NCBI GenBank assembly: GCA_011037195.1
Contig: JAAEAF010004384.1
Location: 33,407-97,406, forward strand
DNA length: 64,000 nt
Reading direction: 5' to 3'
Origin: Triatoma infestans
Lineage: Eukaryota; Arthropoda; Insecta; Hemiptera; Reduviidae
The notes under the pieces were generated by a model. It did not search any database. It worked only from the letters and a program-made list of their open reading frames with translations, and was not told the DNA's origin. Shown here one piece after another: positions 1 to 13,900 of the stretch (positions within the stretch are counted from its first letter, which is position 1; each line of letters begins with the position of its first letter). Position numbers and translations under genes: made by a program.

Positions 1-1112
1 CGAAAACAGTATTGTTCTGGTGCTTTCTTAGATATTGCGCAAGCATTTGATAGGGTATGGCACCATGGGCTGCTGTGGAAGCTCAAGAGCATCCTTCCTT
101 ATACCTATTACCTCATCCTTAATTCTTACCTCTCACACAGATATTTCGGTGTAAGTGTTGGGCACTCCTTGTCTTCCTATTACCTTTTAGCAGCTGGTGT
201 CCCACAGGGATGTACTCTTGCTTCCATTCTTTTCACAATATATACTGCCGATATTCCAACCAATCCGAACACTCATACCTTTACCTACGCAGATGACACA
301 GCCATCCTTTCCCCACATCCCGATCCTGTCCTAAGCACATGTAACCTTCAGCAACACTTGCAATCCCTAGAGAAATGGTTTTGCAGATGGAGAATGAAGG
401 TTAACGTCCAAAAAAGCAAAAATATAACGTTCACCTAAGACGTGCCATTTGTCCTCCCGTTCATATCAACCACATCTTATCACCATGCGTTGATACAGTT
501 AAATATCTAGGACTCTATATAGACAAACGCCTGACATGGAACCCACATACAAGACTGAAACAAAACAAGTAAAAAAAACGTTACAGCCTACTCAAGCGAC
601 TACTAGACAGACGCTCAAAACGAACTTTAAACAACAAATTACTTATCTACAATCTCCTATTGAAACCAATTTGGTCTTACGGACTCGAGTTATGGGGCTC
701 AACCAAGCGTTCAAACATCCACCACCTCCAAACCCTACAATCCAAAATACTCCGTTATTAACCAATGCTCCATTTTACGTTTCTAACCTGACAATACATT
801 CTGATCTCCAGATTCCATTTATAAGTGACCTGGTCCAAATACGATCCCGCAAATTTCACACCCGTCCCGCACATCATCACAATCCATTAATTCACCAACT
901 TTCCTCAGCAGCCATTCCAGATAACCCTCCTCGACGACTGAGGCGGCAGTGGCCTCGTGATCTCTTATAAGTGCGCAGCGAAATAATGTGGAGGGTCACC
1001 ACTGGGTGATTTCTCCATTCCCGTGATTGTAAGTCATCTCATTTACTTGTTGCTGGTTACGCAAGCGTACCAGCAGTTGTAAATTTTCAAATAAATGAAA
1101 AAAAAAAAAAAA
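1..1112 (+). mobile_element. Jockey-type non-LTR retrotransposon, 3' part, cut by window edge
   Basis: From base 1 the frame encodes reverse transcriptase sequence: FLDIAQAFDRVWHHGLLWKL, then VPQGCTLASILFTIYTADIP and the catalytic YADDTAIL (about 286-309). This is the jockey-clade pattern. The open frame stops at 436-438, but RT C-terminal sequence continues in other frames (536-970, ending RRLRRQWPRDLL), so the copy has frameshifts and is dead. The 3' UTR holds a hairpin (1051-1075, TGCTGGT..ACGC paired with GCGTACCAGCA) and ends in AAATAAATG plus a 15-A tail at 1098-1112. The 5' end and any target duplication lie outside the window. Probably one member of a family with a remnant near 49.5 kb. 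Confidence 0.88.
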
Positions 1113-1811
1113 TTTTATCAAACGGTATAGAATTTAAAAAAAAAAAAATTGCGCACAGTACGATAGGCTGTGAATATCAATGATTTTTCCAAACTATGTT
1201 TGTGCTATAAGGATTCATTAAAACATTATTTTATCATTAATACTTTATTCTTGTATCATACTTTTCTTTATTAGTATTCGAAACAAATTTCTAAATTCAA
1301 TTCCATTAGGAGTTAAACAATTATTTACAAATTATATATTAGAATGGTAACATTTCCATCTTTGCACAATAATCTTACAACAAAACTAATATAAATTAGT
1401 TATATTCTATAAAAACAAACAGTTACATGCGTTTAATATTAAATACTTTGAGTGGGACATAAAACAATTAAATTTCTAGAAACAAAATTGTAGATTCATT
1501 AGAAAGTATACACATTTTTTACAGATATAAATTTTAAAACAGTTGACTAATTTTAATAACAATGTTTGTTTTTTTTCTGGATTGAAATTAAAAAGTCTTA
1601 AAAGTATTAATATTAAAATAAAAAAGTATATAAACAATTAAAAATCAATAATTGACACATGACAAATTACCTTACAAAAGAATGAGAAGAATTCTTAAAC
1701 ATGCAATAATTCTGATTCTAAAATAGATAGTATCAAATGATTATGACAAGATCGCTTTTACATATACCATTATTTGCTTGGAATGTGAAAGTTGCAAGAA
1801 AATTTGGAGTC
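1113..1811. other. AT-rich intergenic DNA downstream of CABIN1
   Basis: No convincing coding sequence. It contains A/T runs and further possible minus-strand polyadenylation signals (TTTATT on the plus strand near 1244 and 1268), so longer CABIN1 3' UTR forms are possible. Nothing else recognised. Confidence 0.5.
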
Positions 1812-1817
1812 TTTATT
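1812..1817 (-). terminator. Likely CABIN1 polyadenylation signal
   Basis: The plus strand reads TTTATT, that is AATAAA on the gene strand, about 160 bases after the CABIN1 stop codon. It lies beyond the hairpin and tandem duplication of the 3' UTR. This is inferred from the hexamer alone. Confidence 0.5.
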
Positions 1818-1840
1818 CAGGATAACATTCGTAACTGTTT

Positions 1841-1985
1841 TTCATAATAGATTTCGGGCCCCCTCCCCGAAATCTATTATGAACCGTAATGATTCACACT
1901 TTTCAGCTAAAATCAATCTTTCGGGCCCCCTCCCCGAAATCTATTATGAACCGTAATGATTCACACTTTTCAGCTAAAATCAATC
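1841..1985. repeat. 18-bp hairpin plus 67-bp exact tandem duplication at the CABIN1 stop codon
   Basis: Bases 1841-1858 and 1866-1883 are perfect reverse complements (18 bp, stem ending TTTCGGG/CCCGAAA) around a 7-base C-rich loop. A 67-bp segment starting TTTCGGGCCCCC occurs at 1852-1918 and again, identically, at 1919-1985. The CABIN1 stop codon (1980-1982) is inside the second copy, so the duplication extends the 3' UTR and not the protein. Only the copy further from the stop has the full stem. Confidence 0.9.
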
Positions 1986-4900
1986 ATCCAAAACTATGAC
2001 CTCAAATGGATCACTACCCTTTTCTTTGGATTTCTCTTTATTTTTCGTTGTCTGCAATGGTGATGATGATTCTGATTTTATTTTTGGATTACTCGTGGTT
2101 ATAGTAATACTGCTACCAAAATTTCTAATTGCATCTGCCACACTACTGTCCAAATTTGTAACTTTACTGAATATTTTTAATTTATCATCTAATTTTACTG
2201 ATTTACTATTTGGCATATTCTTACTGTAGGGTTCCATTTTCGTTGTGCTCGGCGTTATCGTCAACGAATCCAACAGAGCTTTCGGTGGTTGATTACGTGG
2301 CGGTGGATTTATCTGTGAATAACTGGCCTGTTTTGTTGGGCTTCTGTTTATTGTTAAACCACCGGGTATGGTTACATCGTTGTTTTGTAATAATGATTTC
2401 GTAGATGTCTTTGCCTTTTCACCAGTATTATTATTATCATTCTGTGAGTTTTTTTTCGTATAATTTTGTGAGCTAATCTTTTTTGCAGATAATATTTTAT
2501 GTTGTAAACTGGGCTCTTGTGGTTTTGACGTTGGTAGATTTGTGGACGATGTTGATGATTGCAATGATGATTTGTTTAACTCAAAATTAGAACTGGGTAG
2601 TGTTGATTTTGAAGTGATCGACAATGAGGGATTTATTACTGATACTGATATTGGCAAGGTTTTCTTCACAGACTGCGTACTGTTTGTTGGTGTTGGTATC
2701 TGTGATACTGATAATGATTTTGTGGATAGTATTGGTGGCATACTCTTGTTCGATTGATTGTTCATTTGTGTTGTTGAGGTTTGTAGTAATGGACCGAAAA
2801 CTGGATTTGATGATCGTATAATAGACGTTTGATTGTTCAATGGATGTGGTGGTAAATTCAAAGAAGGAACCTGTTTTCTTTGTGAACCACTTTTTTGCGA
2901 AGCGCTGCCGCCGTTGTTTGTCAATTGTTTGGACAGTGATTTGCTCGAAAATTTTGTAACAGATACAGAAATTGGGTTTATATTAGTTTTAGAGGTTATC
3001 GAAGTTGAAGACGATGAAGGTGAATTAGGTTTTATAGGTGTAATAGAAAGGCTAGGTCGATCTTTAAGTATTGGCGGACTGATTTGTGACACTTCGACCG
3101 GTTTAGCTGGTTGCTGACTACCTGCCGTTGTTGTAACAGTCGTCGAAGGGCTGGGCACTGAATACACAGACGTGAACTTAAAAGGTGGTGCCAATGGATT
3201 TGCCTGTGATGACATGGCCAACTGGCGATTCAGCTCAGCATTTTGCAAAGTGAGCTGCCTCACCAATTCATTCTGATACATTAATGCGGAAAATTGTGGC
3301 ATATTTATTAGTTGGGATATATCTGGTTGTCTAGGCGTTGGCATTCTTGGTCCCAAACTGGAATTTGGTGGACGTCCACGCGGCTTCCGCCCGGTTGTTC
3401 CTCCACGGTTTCCACGGTGTCTAACCGTATTGTTAACCTAGGAAGAAATTATTCACAATTAATACCATCCAATGTCATCTTTACAATAATAAAGCCGATA
3501 ATCTGAACTGGAATACCTCTGCCATGCTAACAACAGGTAGATGATTTTCTGACAAGTTTAACACCTTAGAAGAGGAAGTAGTAGTAATGACAGAAGAGAA
3601 ATTGATGGACGTACTTGATGATGAAGATACGGTCACCTGTTGCTGTTGCTGAAGTTGTTGATGTTGTTTCTGCTGGGCGATCTCTTGTTGACAGAATCGT
3701 ATAGCAGCGTCCAATACTGAGCCACTTTCAGTCTAGCATAGTTGAAAAATTGTGTTAAATAAAAAGTATTATTATCTAAACAGGAAAGCTCGTGTCCGTG
3801 TAGTACATTAAAACAAAACTACAACCTGTCACAATAACCCGCAGAAACCTATGGCGACTTTTAACGGGAATATGTAGTTCAGTAAATCTTGCTTCCCACT
3901 GCCAAAGTTCTAGAATTCGTTACCAACGCAGCTCTAGTTTTTAATCGATAATGCCGATTCAACATCGATAAAGCCCCCAAGGGAAATGAACGCTATTGCT
4001 CACACCAAAAGCGAGGACGCCAGCCCCAGTAAATAGGAGCTCCACAAGTATCGTTTTGTTAATATTATATTAACCTTATTTAATACCCAAAGTTGGTTAT
4101 TAATACATTCAACAATGTTACTTCTAACTTATATGTAAAACTAAGGCATTAATAGCCATGCGTTCATTCCGAAAATGATGTTTTTATAAGTCGGTATTTC
4201 ATAATATGAATAAGGTATGTACAAAATTCAAAGTAAAGTACATTGACAATTGCATTACTGAACTTTAAAGAAGTTTACAAATCTACATGAAACCTTCTTA
4301 ATGAGTTCCGCAAATCATTTATTACTGAACTCACACGGCTTTCTATTCAGGAATTAACAAATTTTATTGGTACAGCACTTTAAAGGAAAGCATTACATCC
4401 CAACAGTTCCAAAAAATCTCCTTTTTCGGGAACAAAATGTCTGATGAAAAACACTCTCACGATTTTTTCTCACTGTACTGTCACACCCAATTAAATTTTC
4501 TTAAAACCCGGAATCTTCGTTACATATTCGTTAATATTATGTGGCTGAAAGAACTAGACAAATTAACTCCTGGAAATTGAGACTTTCCAGGAAAGTTTAG
4601 CGTCGCCAGAAGCTCCGATAAAAATACATTCTCTCAGAAAAAAGTTTCAAATAATATGGTATATCAAAAGTCTGTACGTTTTTTCTTTCATTTAGTTGAA
4701 TGAACTGTTTCACTTTGATCACGTAATATTGATTACTTGACATTTACTTTTCACTATGTAACAGTATTTAGTAAAGTTTTGATCGTATGAGTTTATTTAA
4801 AAAATTATAAAATGAGTGTATTAAATTCTGAAATTCAGACGATATTGAAGCATTACTTTTAAAAAAGGCTTTACAGCAATAGCTGCAACTCGAGAAATGG

Positions 4901-7900
4901 TAATGTTGAGAGGGCCAATGCTTTGTCAATTCGTGCGGCGTAGTTTAAAAATTTCAGGGAAGGCGATATGAGTCTTGAAAGTAAGGCAAGTTCGGGGCGT
5001 CCACGGTCCCTTGACCCAACTGTTTTAAGAAAAGCTGTAGAAGCCGATCCTCAAACAAGCAGTAGACAACTAGCAGGTAGATTAGACAATAGAATAGTAC
5101 CTAAAAGCTGTAGGACTATCCCCCACGAATTGTCACCTCAGCAAAACACAGGGTTGAAATGTGTCGTCACTCTTCTTAGAAATCTATGTGATTTTCGATT
5201 CATAAAGTGGAACTATCACTTGCAATGAAAAGTAGGTATACGTTAACAACCCTACCAAGCAAACACAGTGGGTTATTCCTGGCCACTCAGGTCTGTGCCT
5301 CGAAGGAAAAGGTATGCGAGAAAGATAATGCTCTGCATGTGATGGAACTTTGAAGAAGTGGTGCATTTCGAATTGGTTCCCGACGGATGAGCTATCACAT
5401 CTAAACTCTATTCAGCACAACTGAATAGGGTCAATGCTGTTCTGACCTAAAGTGCCCCTCTTTAGTCAACAGTTTAGTGGCCAGACCTCGTTCCTTCTGA
5501 CTACTACTTGTTCCGATCATAGATTGATTTTTTGCGGGGTAAAAATTTTACTATAGAAGAGGAGGTGAAATCAGCTTGTATTGAATTCTTTGCCTCCAAA
5601 GAACCTTCGTGGTACCTAAGGAAATTGAATTATTGGCACAAAAATGGGCCGAAGTAAGCAATAACAATGAACATAAAATAGAATAAATTGGAAAGTCTTA
5701 TTTTTTAATACTCCATTAAAGTTAAACAATCAAAAAATACAAAGACTTTTGTTTCACCTAATTAATTGCCCAGAGATTCATATTTTTAGTATTTGTACCA
5801 AATGTAAAGATAATCAATGAAACCATTCTATTCAAAAAATCTGAAAGAAATAATTCAAAAAATGGTACTTCCACTAAAAGAAGTAACAAAAATAAATAAA
5901 TAAACTCACTTTTTTGGTATATTTAACGTAGGTATCCGCTAAAATACTAGCAAATGTTGATTCTCGTAAATTATTCTTTGAAACTCTTTTATGTATATAG
6001 TAAACATCTAGCAAGAATTCCTTCAATTTATCTCCAGTAAATTCTTGCATTTTCCTACGAAGACACTGGGCACAGAGTACTGCAGCCTCTTTGCATAATT
6101 CGTCTCGCTCATTATCTCGTAAGTATTTTCTGAAATATCAGAAAATGCAAAATGCAGAATATACAAATCAGTACAAAAAAAAAGAGGTATATGAATAACT
6201 TTTTTTAAATTATATGATTTTTTCAACTGAAAAATTATATTATATAAAAATTACTTGTCAGCTTCTGGAACTAATTTCAACTGGAGCGATAAATCGATCA
6301 ACATTTTATAATCTTTAGTTTCTCTCAAGAAATCAATCAAAAGCAAAACGCATCGTCCCATATGGGCTGCAAAACTACCGGCTCTATCGATTTCATGGCT
6401 TGGTATTCGCCATAATCCCTAAATGATAATAAATAATTAGTAAGTTTGTTATATAACTTAATTTAGGCAAAAGAAGTAAGTGAAAAAAACAAAACACCTA
6501 CATTAAAAAAATTTGATGGTTTTCTATCGTAAAATAATCCATTCGGTCCCAACAATAGATCCTTCACTCTTTCATTATTTTTGTATAATTTACTTTTAAA
6601 AAAGAAATGCGTTAAATGATAGATAGTTTTATAATGTTGGCTGAATCTTTTCCTACATAATTCTAACGCAGATATACATTTTTTTGTCATCCATTCATGA
6701 TCTAAATATTAAAATAAACAAAGAAACCAATAAAACAGAGGTTGATATAAATAAAAATCCAATAAAATTAAACAAGTTTTTTAAAATAAAAGATAACCTT
6801 GTCTCCATTCTGAGGGCTGTTCATCTTGTTTCATTTTTTTTGATTGTATAGCTTCCTCATCGTTACTTTCCTAAAATATTAAGGATAAATTCTTTTTATG
6901 ATAGTTTTTAATGGATGATATAAAGATAGAAAATACTCCATTTAATGAGAATAAAAAACCGAATTTATGCCTAACATTGACAAAAGCGCAATTTTAGTAG
7001 TATACTTATTTTGCTTTCTTCTGATATTCGTCAGGTAATGTGAGATGTTGACTTCTCATTGAAAATTTCTGTCAACACCAGTCAGTATAATATGCGGCAG
7101 AAAGTTTAAAAGTGGAAATCAACGATTCTTCAGAAATGTGTAGAAACCAAATTTCCAGCGACAATAGGAAATAAGAAATCGGTCTTCAGAATTAAGGAAA
7201 ATAAGAATGCTAAGAGAGATACTTTCCTCAGTTATATGAGATGAAACGTCACCTCAAGCTTTATCTATATTACTCAATAGTAACGGACGCTCGTACAAAT
7301 AAATTAAAATTAGAAACTATATTATTCATACATTATCGCTATCAGAACTTGATGAATCACTGTCCGATGAAGAAGAACTGGAAGAACTACTTGTAGAATC
7401 ACTATCACTTGAAGAATCACTAGAAGATGAATTGCTACTTTTATTCGAATCTGAAGAACTCGTTGTTGAAGCTTTATCTTCTGAATTTACATCTGCATTC
7501 TCTGTTTTACACGGATCACTGGATTCCGATGTTACTGTACTACGTCTTGTTAATGGATATGGTTTTTCATCGGAAGATGCGTCTTCACCAGCACCTATCT
7601 TACTTGATGGTTCATCCTCATCGCTAGTACTACTGCTATGCCTTCGTTTCAATGAATTCGAACCTTGATCACTAGTGTCTACCTTTACTATTAAATCTTG
7701 CAACATATCTTGTACATCTTTACTTATTGTTACATCCTGGAAAAAAAAAAAAAATTGTTTTTACAAGAATCTACACGAATTTATTTGCTAGTCGTATATA
7801 CCTTATTACCTCTTCTTCACTACTTGTATCGGTTTTCCTAGATTTATTTAATTTTTCAATTCTGCAAATAACCATTAGAAATATTAAATTATTATATTAT

Positions 7901-10900
7901 AATAATCAAATTATTATATTAAAATAAAGTACCGTAATACATAATTTCATGTATTCATCTTTTTACAATGTTTACATTACTTGGCTTCCATTGGCCACAT
8001 CCCTCTAGCCACATTCAAATCTCTGAGCACATTTACTTATTGCATCTTGTGTTGCACATTGTAAATAATATAAATAAATGTTAAAGAAAAAAAAAAAAAG
8101 AAAAAAAAAAAAATGAAGGTAATTTTCTCAACGGCCCAAGTATTAAGCCAGTGTTAGAAAAATAATTTCTAACTGCCGAGCCACATTTCTTAACTTTTTC
8201 TTATAAAGAAATTCAAAACAATTTAAATATAAGCAACACAATAATTGAAAAATTAACATATGACTTACCTTGGAAAAGTTTTCACTTGTAAAACAAACGG
8301 GCATTGTGATAAAGTGTTAATTGCATTTTTAAACATACGAATAGTTGCCTCAGGAATTGGTTTATCTTCTGTTTCTTCTAAAGCTTTCAATATGCTAGCA
8401 TGTACCCGATAGTATAACTGCAGATAGTAAAACACAAGCAAAAAGTTGTAGGTGAAGGTTGTTACCACCAGTAATCCCAATATTATTATGCATGATTGTT
8501 TTTTTACCTCTAGAGCTTCAACAGATAAGAACTGTGGTGTTGAATAGTTTATCTGTGAAGGATATGTCGCACCAATTTCATGTAATAGTTCGGCAGACTG
8601 TATAAAAAAGAAAAATATAAAAGATTTTACTTCACGAGAGAGAGAAAAAAGTAAAAAAGATATTAAAGAGAAGCAATAATTTAAATTATACCTTTATGTA
8701 ATGACCAATAACAACTTCTGGATCTGCATCCTGTTTTTTGGCAATTTTACCAAGCATATAATGATGAAGCCATCGTTCATCTTGCAAATCTCTTCCTCCT
8801 ACGCTATACCATAGCTAAAGACACAAATGAGTTATTCCATTGATTATTTATCGCAAAAAAATAAACGTTTATCCCGAAAATAAATACAAGTATTTAAAAA
8901 ATAATCAAGGAAGCACTCAATCGATTTTCTCTCTCTCTGAAATTACAATTGATTAACTGATTCTAACTTTCTCTAATCTTGAAATTGTTACTAAACGTTT
9001 AGTTATTCTCTGTATTTCACATTACATTGCATTACACATTATTTTCATTAGTTATTAGTATATAATTGTTAACCGAATTTTCCCTGAATCTGTCCTTCCG
9101 AAAAATGTTTAAAAAAAAATGATAACTTGTATATTGTATTAATATTTTCAAGTTCAAAGAAAATCTGTGGAGCCTTTTTTTTAATCCCCAAAAAAATAAG
9201 GATTAGTAATGCATTTCATCTATTAATATTATGACGCAGTAAAACTGTACAGTGGGCTAGAATTATACTTTAGAGAAATAGCTTCGTTGCAGCTGCTTCA
9301 GAACTCACTTAACAAAATTAATTTCCTTGGAAAAATGTTTCAGCAAAAATTAATAGGCTTTTGTTTATTGAAAATCGTTAAAGTTGATTACAAGAAAATT
9401 AAAAAAAAATAAAAATATTCAATTAAGCTGGATTACCGTAGACAGGTTTTTGACTATAAAACTTAGTTTGGTCGAAAATCCTGCCTGAAATTACCGAAAC
9501 GAATTCACGCACACACTAAGAGAGAGAGAGAGAGAGAGAGACAGGTTTTTTCTGGACTTCAAGGAGCAACTGATTAAAAAATTTACCGAATTGTATGTTA
9601 CTTGCAGTGGAGCAAACTTTCACAAAGTTATTAGCGAAATTTAAATAATAAATTACATAATACACAAATTTTAAAAAATTACCTTATTTGCCGAAGAAAA
9701 GCAAAATTTTGCAGCATTCAACATTGAATCTTTCTGTTTTTCCAAAATACTGTACATTTCAATACTTAAATTTTGTTCCTGTAATTAACAATAGTTTTCA
9801 TAAAGGAAGAATGATATGTGTTTAATTAATAATTGAGACGAAATATTTATGCTGGGTTTTTCTCTAGTTTCAGAGAAACATGTTTCAATGGGAGAATTTA
9901 AACAATTACCTTCTTAAGTACGTTCGAACAAAATGAATGTATAGTATAAGAAAATGTGCCTCTTTCAATCCATAATGTACACTGCCCAGGATCTAATTCC
10001 AATGCACGTTCATATGATTTGCAAACCATTGAAGCTGTACTCAAGAATTCTAATTCATTCTTTATTGTTTCACACTAAAAGAAAATATGCAAATAATTAT
10101 TACATGTATGTGTGTGATTTGGGTCTTAATGATGTCTAAATTCTTCATCAATTCATTGGCGCTTTATTGTATTAAAGAGGCAAACTAAAAGTAGTCACAC
10201 TTTAAATCAAAATCATCAATCATCATTAATAAATATTTATTTCAAACTTTAAAGACACTAAATTATTAGTAAGATTGAGAAACTTACAGAATTCAATTTA
10301 CTATCAATCAAACTTCCTCTAGCCAACGCAAGACATGCCCATGAATCAACTCTTGTCGGATTGGCGCATATATCCAAAAGAAAGAACTTGATCGCTTTAT
10401 TCTGTAGAAAGAAAAGTAACAATGATTTCTACTGACATTGATTTTTGTTTTGAATTATTAAAAATATTTAAACAATTAATATTTGATGAAGTAGGCTTAC
10501 CCATGATTTACTTTTAAAGTAAAAGTGCGCTAAAAGGTAATAAATATCAGTTATATCTTCAGGCAGTGGCTTATCATTACGTGGAACAGTAACTAGTTGT
10601 CCTTCTATATATTTAGTCATCTCGGAGAGTAGTCTTTCTGAAATACAAAATATATCTATATAAGGTTCTATTAATGTTTTATTAAACGAGATAAAAGTAA
10701 ATTCAAAAAGAAAGGAGTGAAAACAAATTGGAATTATAAGTGCCCAAAGAATTTACTAACCTGGATTTAATTCACCCGGTACCAGCTCAAGTAACTTAAG
10801 ATAAAGATTTTCCATGTCAGCAGTAACACAACATCTACCAGTACTATCGTATGATGGTAATTCTCTCGGTCTAGCAAATACGAATACTTGCTGGGCACGA

Positions 10901-13900
10901 TTCCAAGTCATTGCGAGACCCAATACATTATGGTCTACTATATGTCTGGCCTAGACAAAGTAAGGAGAGAGAAAAAAACAAGCGAATCCGTTAACATAGT
11001 TCTGTTTATGGTAATTAAGGCTAAGGGCCCACATGAGCGCACTTTTAATGTCCGTTTTGATGGCGCCTCGTTTAATGCAAGACAGAAAATTATGAAAACT
11101 AATTTAGGGTATAAATCATGGTAAGGTCACATATTTCCCAGAAACCACTAAATTATTCTGAAGTGGCACTTATGCTTAACGTTACTTTTTCTCCGAATTC
11201 TCCCGTAAATAAACTTTTCCTGAAAAAAATATTCCAAAAAAAGGGGAAAGGCCCTGTATGTATACAAGCAACAAGCGAAGTTTCAAGAAAATCACCGAAG
11301 CTGATGTGAGAAAATCGCAATTGCAAAAAAAAAATCAATAAAGACACTCTTCTAGTTGACAGATTTTAAACGAAATCTTCGTGTGGGATTCGACGGTGGT
11401 GCCTAGAAAGGAATATCAAGTTTGAGGTTCTTGCGATTTTTTGTTCACACCGTTCACGAAAAACATTTTTTTCATGTTCAAAAGATTTCCGTACGTGTAT
11501 TTCTGGAAGTTTGACCCGAGCGCAATACTTCTGCTTACAATTATAATCGTATTTGAGATGGAATAGGATTTTTTTTGAAAGAGATGTTTATACGGCATTG
11601 GACAGAGGAATTTTTTAAAGAAAAAGGATTCTTAATTTGAAAAATAAGATGTTTATAGAAAATAGTTTTTAGTGTAGTTTTAAAGAAAAAAGACTTCTTT
11701 GTTGCTCTACGATCGGGTAGGTGCTCTTCTTCAGGAGCTCTGCAATATTTATTGGAGGAAAGTTACATTATAGAATAGTATCATTTGAAAACTAATTCTT
11801 AAGTTGCTTTTTGTTTCGGTTACCATTGATACCCTTCTTCAGGAGCTCTTTAGGGTAGAAGAGGGATGTATACGTTGAGATTGAAATGACATCCCTCTCA
11901 TGTTTATTTTAATACATCCCTCTCTTACCCTAACGAGTCCTGAAGAAGGGCACCAAGGTACTCGGAAGGCAGAGCTAATAAAGAATTCTATTTCTTTAAA
12001 AAAACTGCTCGGCCATTGCCGTTTAAACATTTCCTTGTAATTGTAAGTGTCGATTTGGAACCGATTTTTTTTTTTCCTCCAACATTTATTTAACAATTGT
12101 ATACAACTGAAATATAAATAAATTTCCAATAAAATTATTTGTTTTACATTTCTCGAAAAGTACATCATACCTTGACAACAAAGCAAAACTATCATAACTT
12201 GATTAGCTATTGGACATTTATGTGCGCTCTTGTTTGCCTCAGCATAAAGTGTTTAGATTCCCTACCCTTAGAGACGAAATGGGCTAATAGGCACTTCTTT
12301 TATCTTGTCAGAATTCGAACGAAATAACACTTGCACTTGATGCTATGACACACTCCACTAAACCTTGCAGAATTAGCCGATAAATCAATCTTCCACCACG
12401 TCCAAGGCGTGTTAGGGCAGTCGCGGGTCGACAGCAAAAGGAACAGGATCCCATCTATCGCAGGCAAAGTGGGAAGTATCAGGAACAATGCGAGTTGTTG
12501 GAGGCAAGCACAATCTTAGGCCTAATGACTCCGATCTAATGTTACTAGATACGACTTCCAAAAACACTTCAAAGTCTTGATATTAGACAGAGAGGCATGG
12601 AAGAACGGGCCGCCAATTTCAGGCGAATCTATGTGGTACACGATGGATGTAGGATGTAGGAAGGTGTGGGAGCCGGCGAGTACGGGGCCCATCCGAGATG
12701 TGACATCTCGGTAAGCCTGGGAAGGCTAGCCACGGTCTTTTAGGCGGAGCTAGTCACAATTATTACCTGTGCCGCCGAAATAAGAAGATGGGGAATGATT
12801 ATTTATACGGATAGCCAGGCTGCCCTGCGAGCAATTGACTCGTGGGAGATCAGCTCAAGGCTGGTGTGGGATTGCGCTAGGTGGGTGTACTCAGGGAAAT
12901 TAGTAGCCGTAATAAGGTTTTCCTGGTCTGGGTACCCGGGCACTCGGGTCACAGGGGCAATTAGACAGCAGATCGCCTAGCCCGGGAAGGTTCCATTATC
13001 GGACCTGAACTGTCCTGTCGCAAGTTGCCTCATGAGTGCATCGATTAGAACATGGATAAAGATCGATGAAGAGAATGGTGGGGGCTAGAACCCAGGCCAA
13101 AGGCAGGCGAAAACGTTTATTCATAGCTACTCGTCCAGGCTAACTGCGGAATCACTCCAACAAGGCCGGGTGGCCATTAGGATAGTAGTTGGCATCCTAC
13201 TGGCCATTGTAGACTTAATAAGCAGTGCATCGCATGGGCTTGACAACAGATAGTCTGTGTAGGTTTTGTCAGGAAGAAGAGGAAACAGCACTGCACGTTT
13301 TTGTCAATGCCAGGGGCTCGTATGGGAGATTTCGCCTCTTTGAGAGGAGAAGCTGAGCCTGCAAGCCTCAGCCAAGGGTCTCTCTCGGGACTATTAAGTC
13401 TAATAATGCAGACTGGACTCGAGAGGGTGCTCTGATGGAAGGTGCTCTTAACCGACTACCTAGAAGCCTCCCCAGATTCCAAAGTTCAAATAAAGGACTG
13501 GACCGGGAGAGGGGACTCCAACTTATGGGGTGCCACAATAGATCCTTAGAGGTCGCGGTGACCTAGGCTGTAAAGCCAAACCCATAGAATCTAATCTAGC
13601 CGATAAGTATTTGGATTTAACGTACTTCCTAAAGCCAAATTGTAGTTCATCACAGACATACTTATTTCTATCACTTTATGGACGACTATGTAGTCGCAAT
13701 GTAAACACAGTCAACAGATACTGTACGCATTACAACAGATCAAGACGCATTGCATCTGGATCAGTAAAGTCCTACCTATATGTTTCATAATTTATAATTA
13801 AATCATTACATACCTTATTTTTTTTCTGTTGTCCATATAGGCAATAAAATATCTGGTCAACTTGTTGATTAATTTTAATATAATGTGAACTTTCAAGTGG

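Larger units (their letters stand above)
1980..7861 (-). other. CABIN1: CABIN1 exons 27-34: Ser/Asp tract, conserved domain, Q tract, AT-hook, low-complexity C-terminus
   Basis: Exons: 7861-7810, 7736-7332, 6870-6798, 6701-6502, 6418-6255, 6129-5910, 3732-3517, 3437-1980. Exon 28 ends in a long Ser/Asp tract (about residues 1365-1400), a likely CK2 target. Exons 30-32 are a strongly conserved globular part ([35 protein letters not shown]). Exon 33 matches the human QAVKFCQ region and adds a glutamine tract. Exon 34 is 1,458 bases: it opens with an AT-hook (GRKPRGRPP, about residue 1705), then a Ser/Thr/Pro/Asn-rich region with no recognised fold, and ends PFEVIVLDD. Intron 32 (3733-5909) contains a mariner remnant. 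Confidence 0.9.

Noticed and set aside
7326..7706. Ser/Asp-rich stretch as a separate small gene
   Set aside because: It is CABIN1 exon 28, in frame with its neighbours through GT-A G splice sites.
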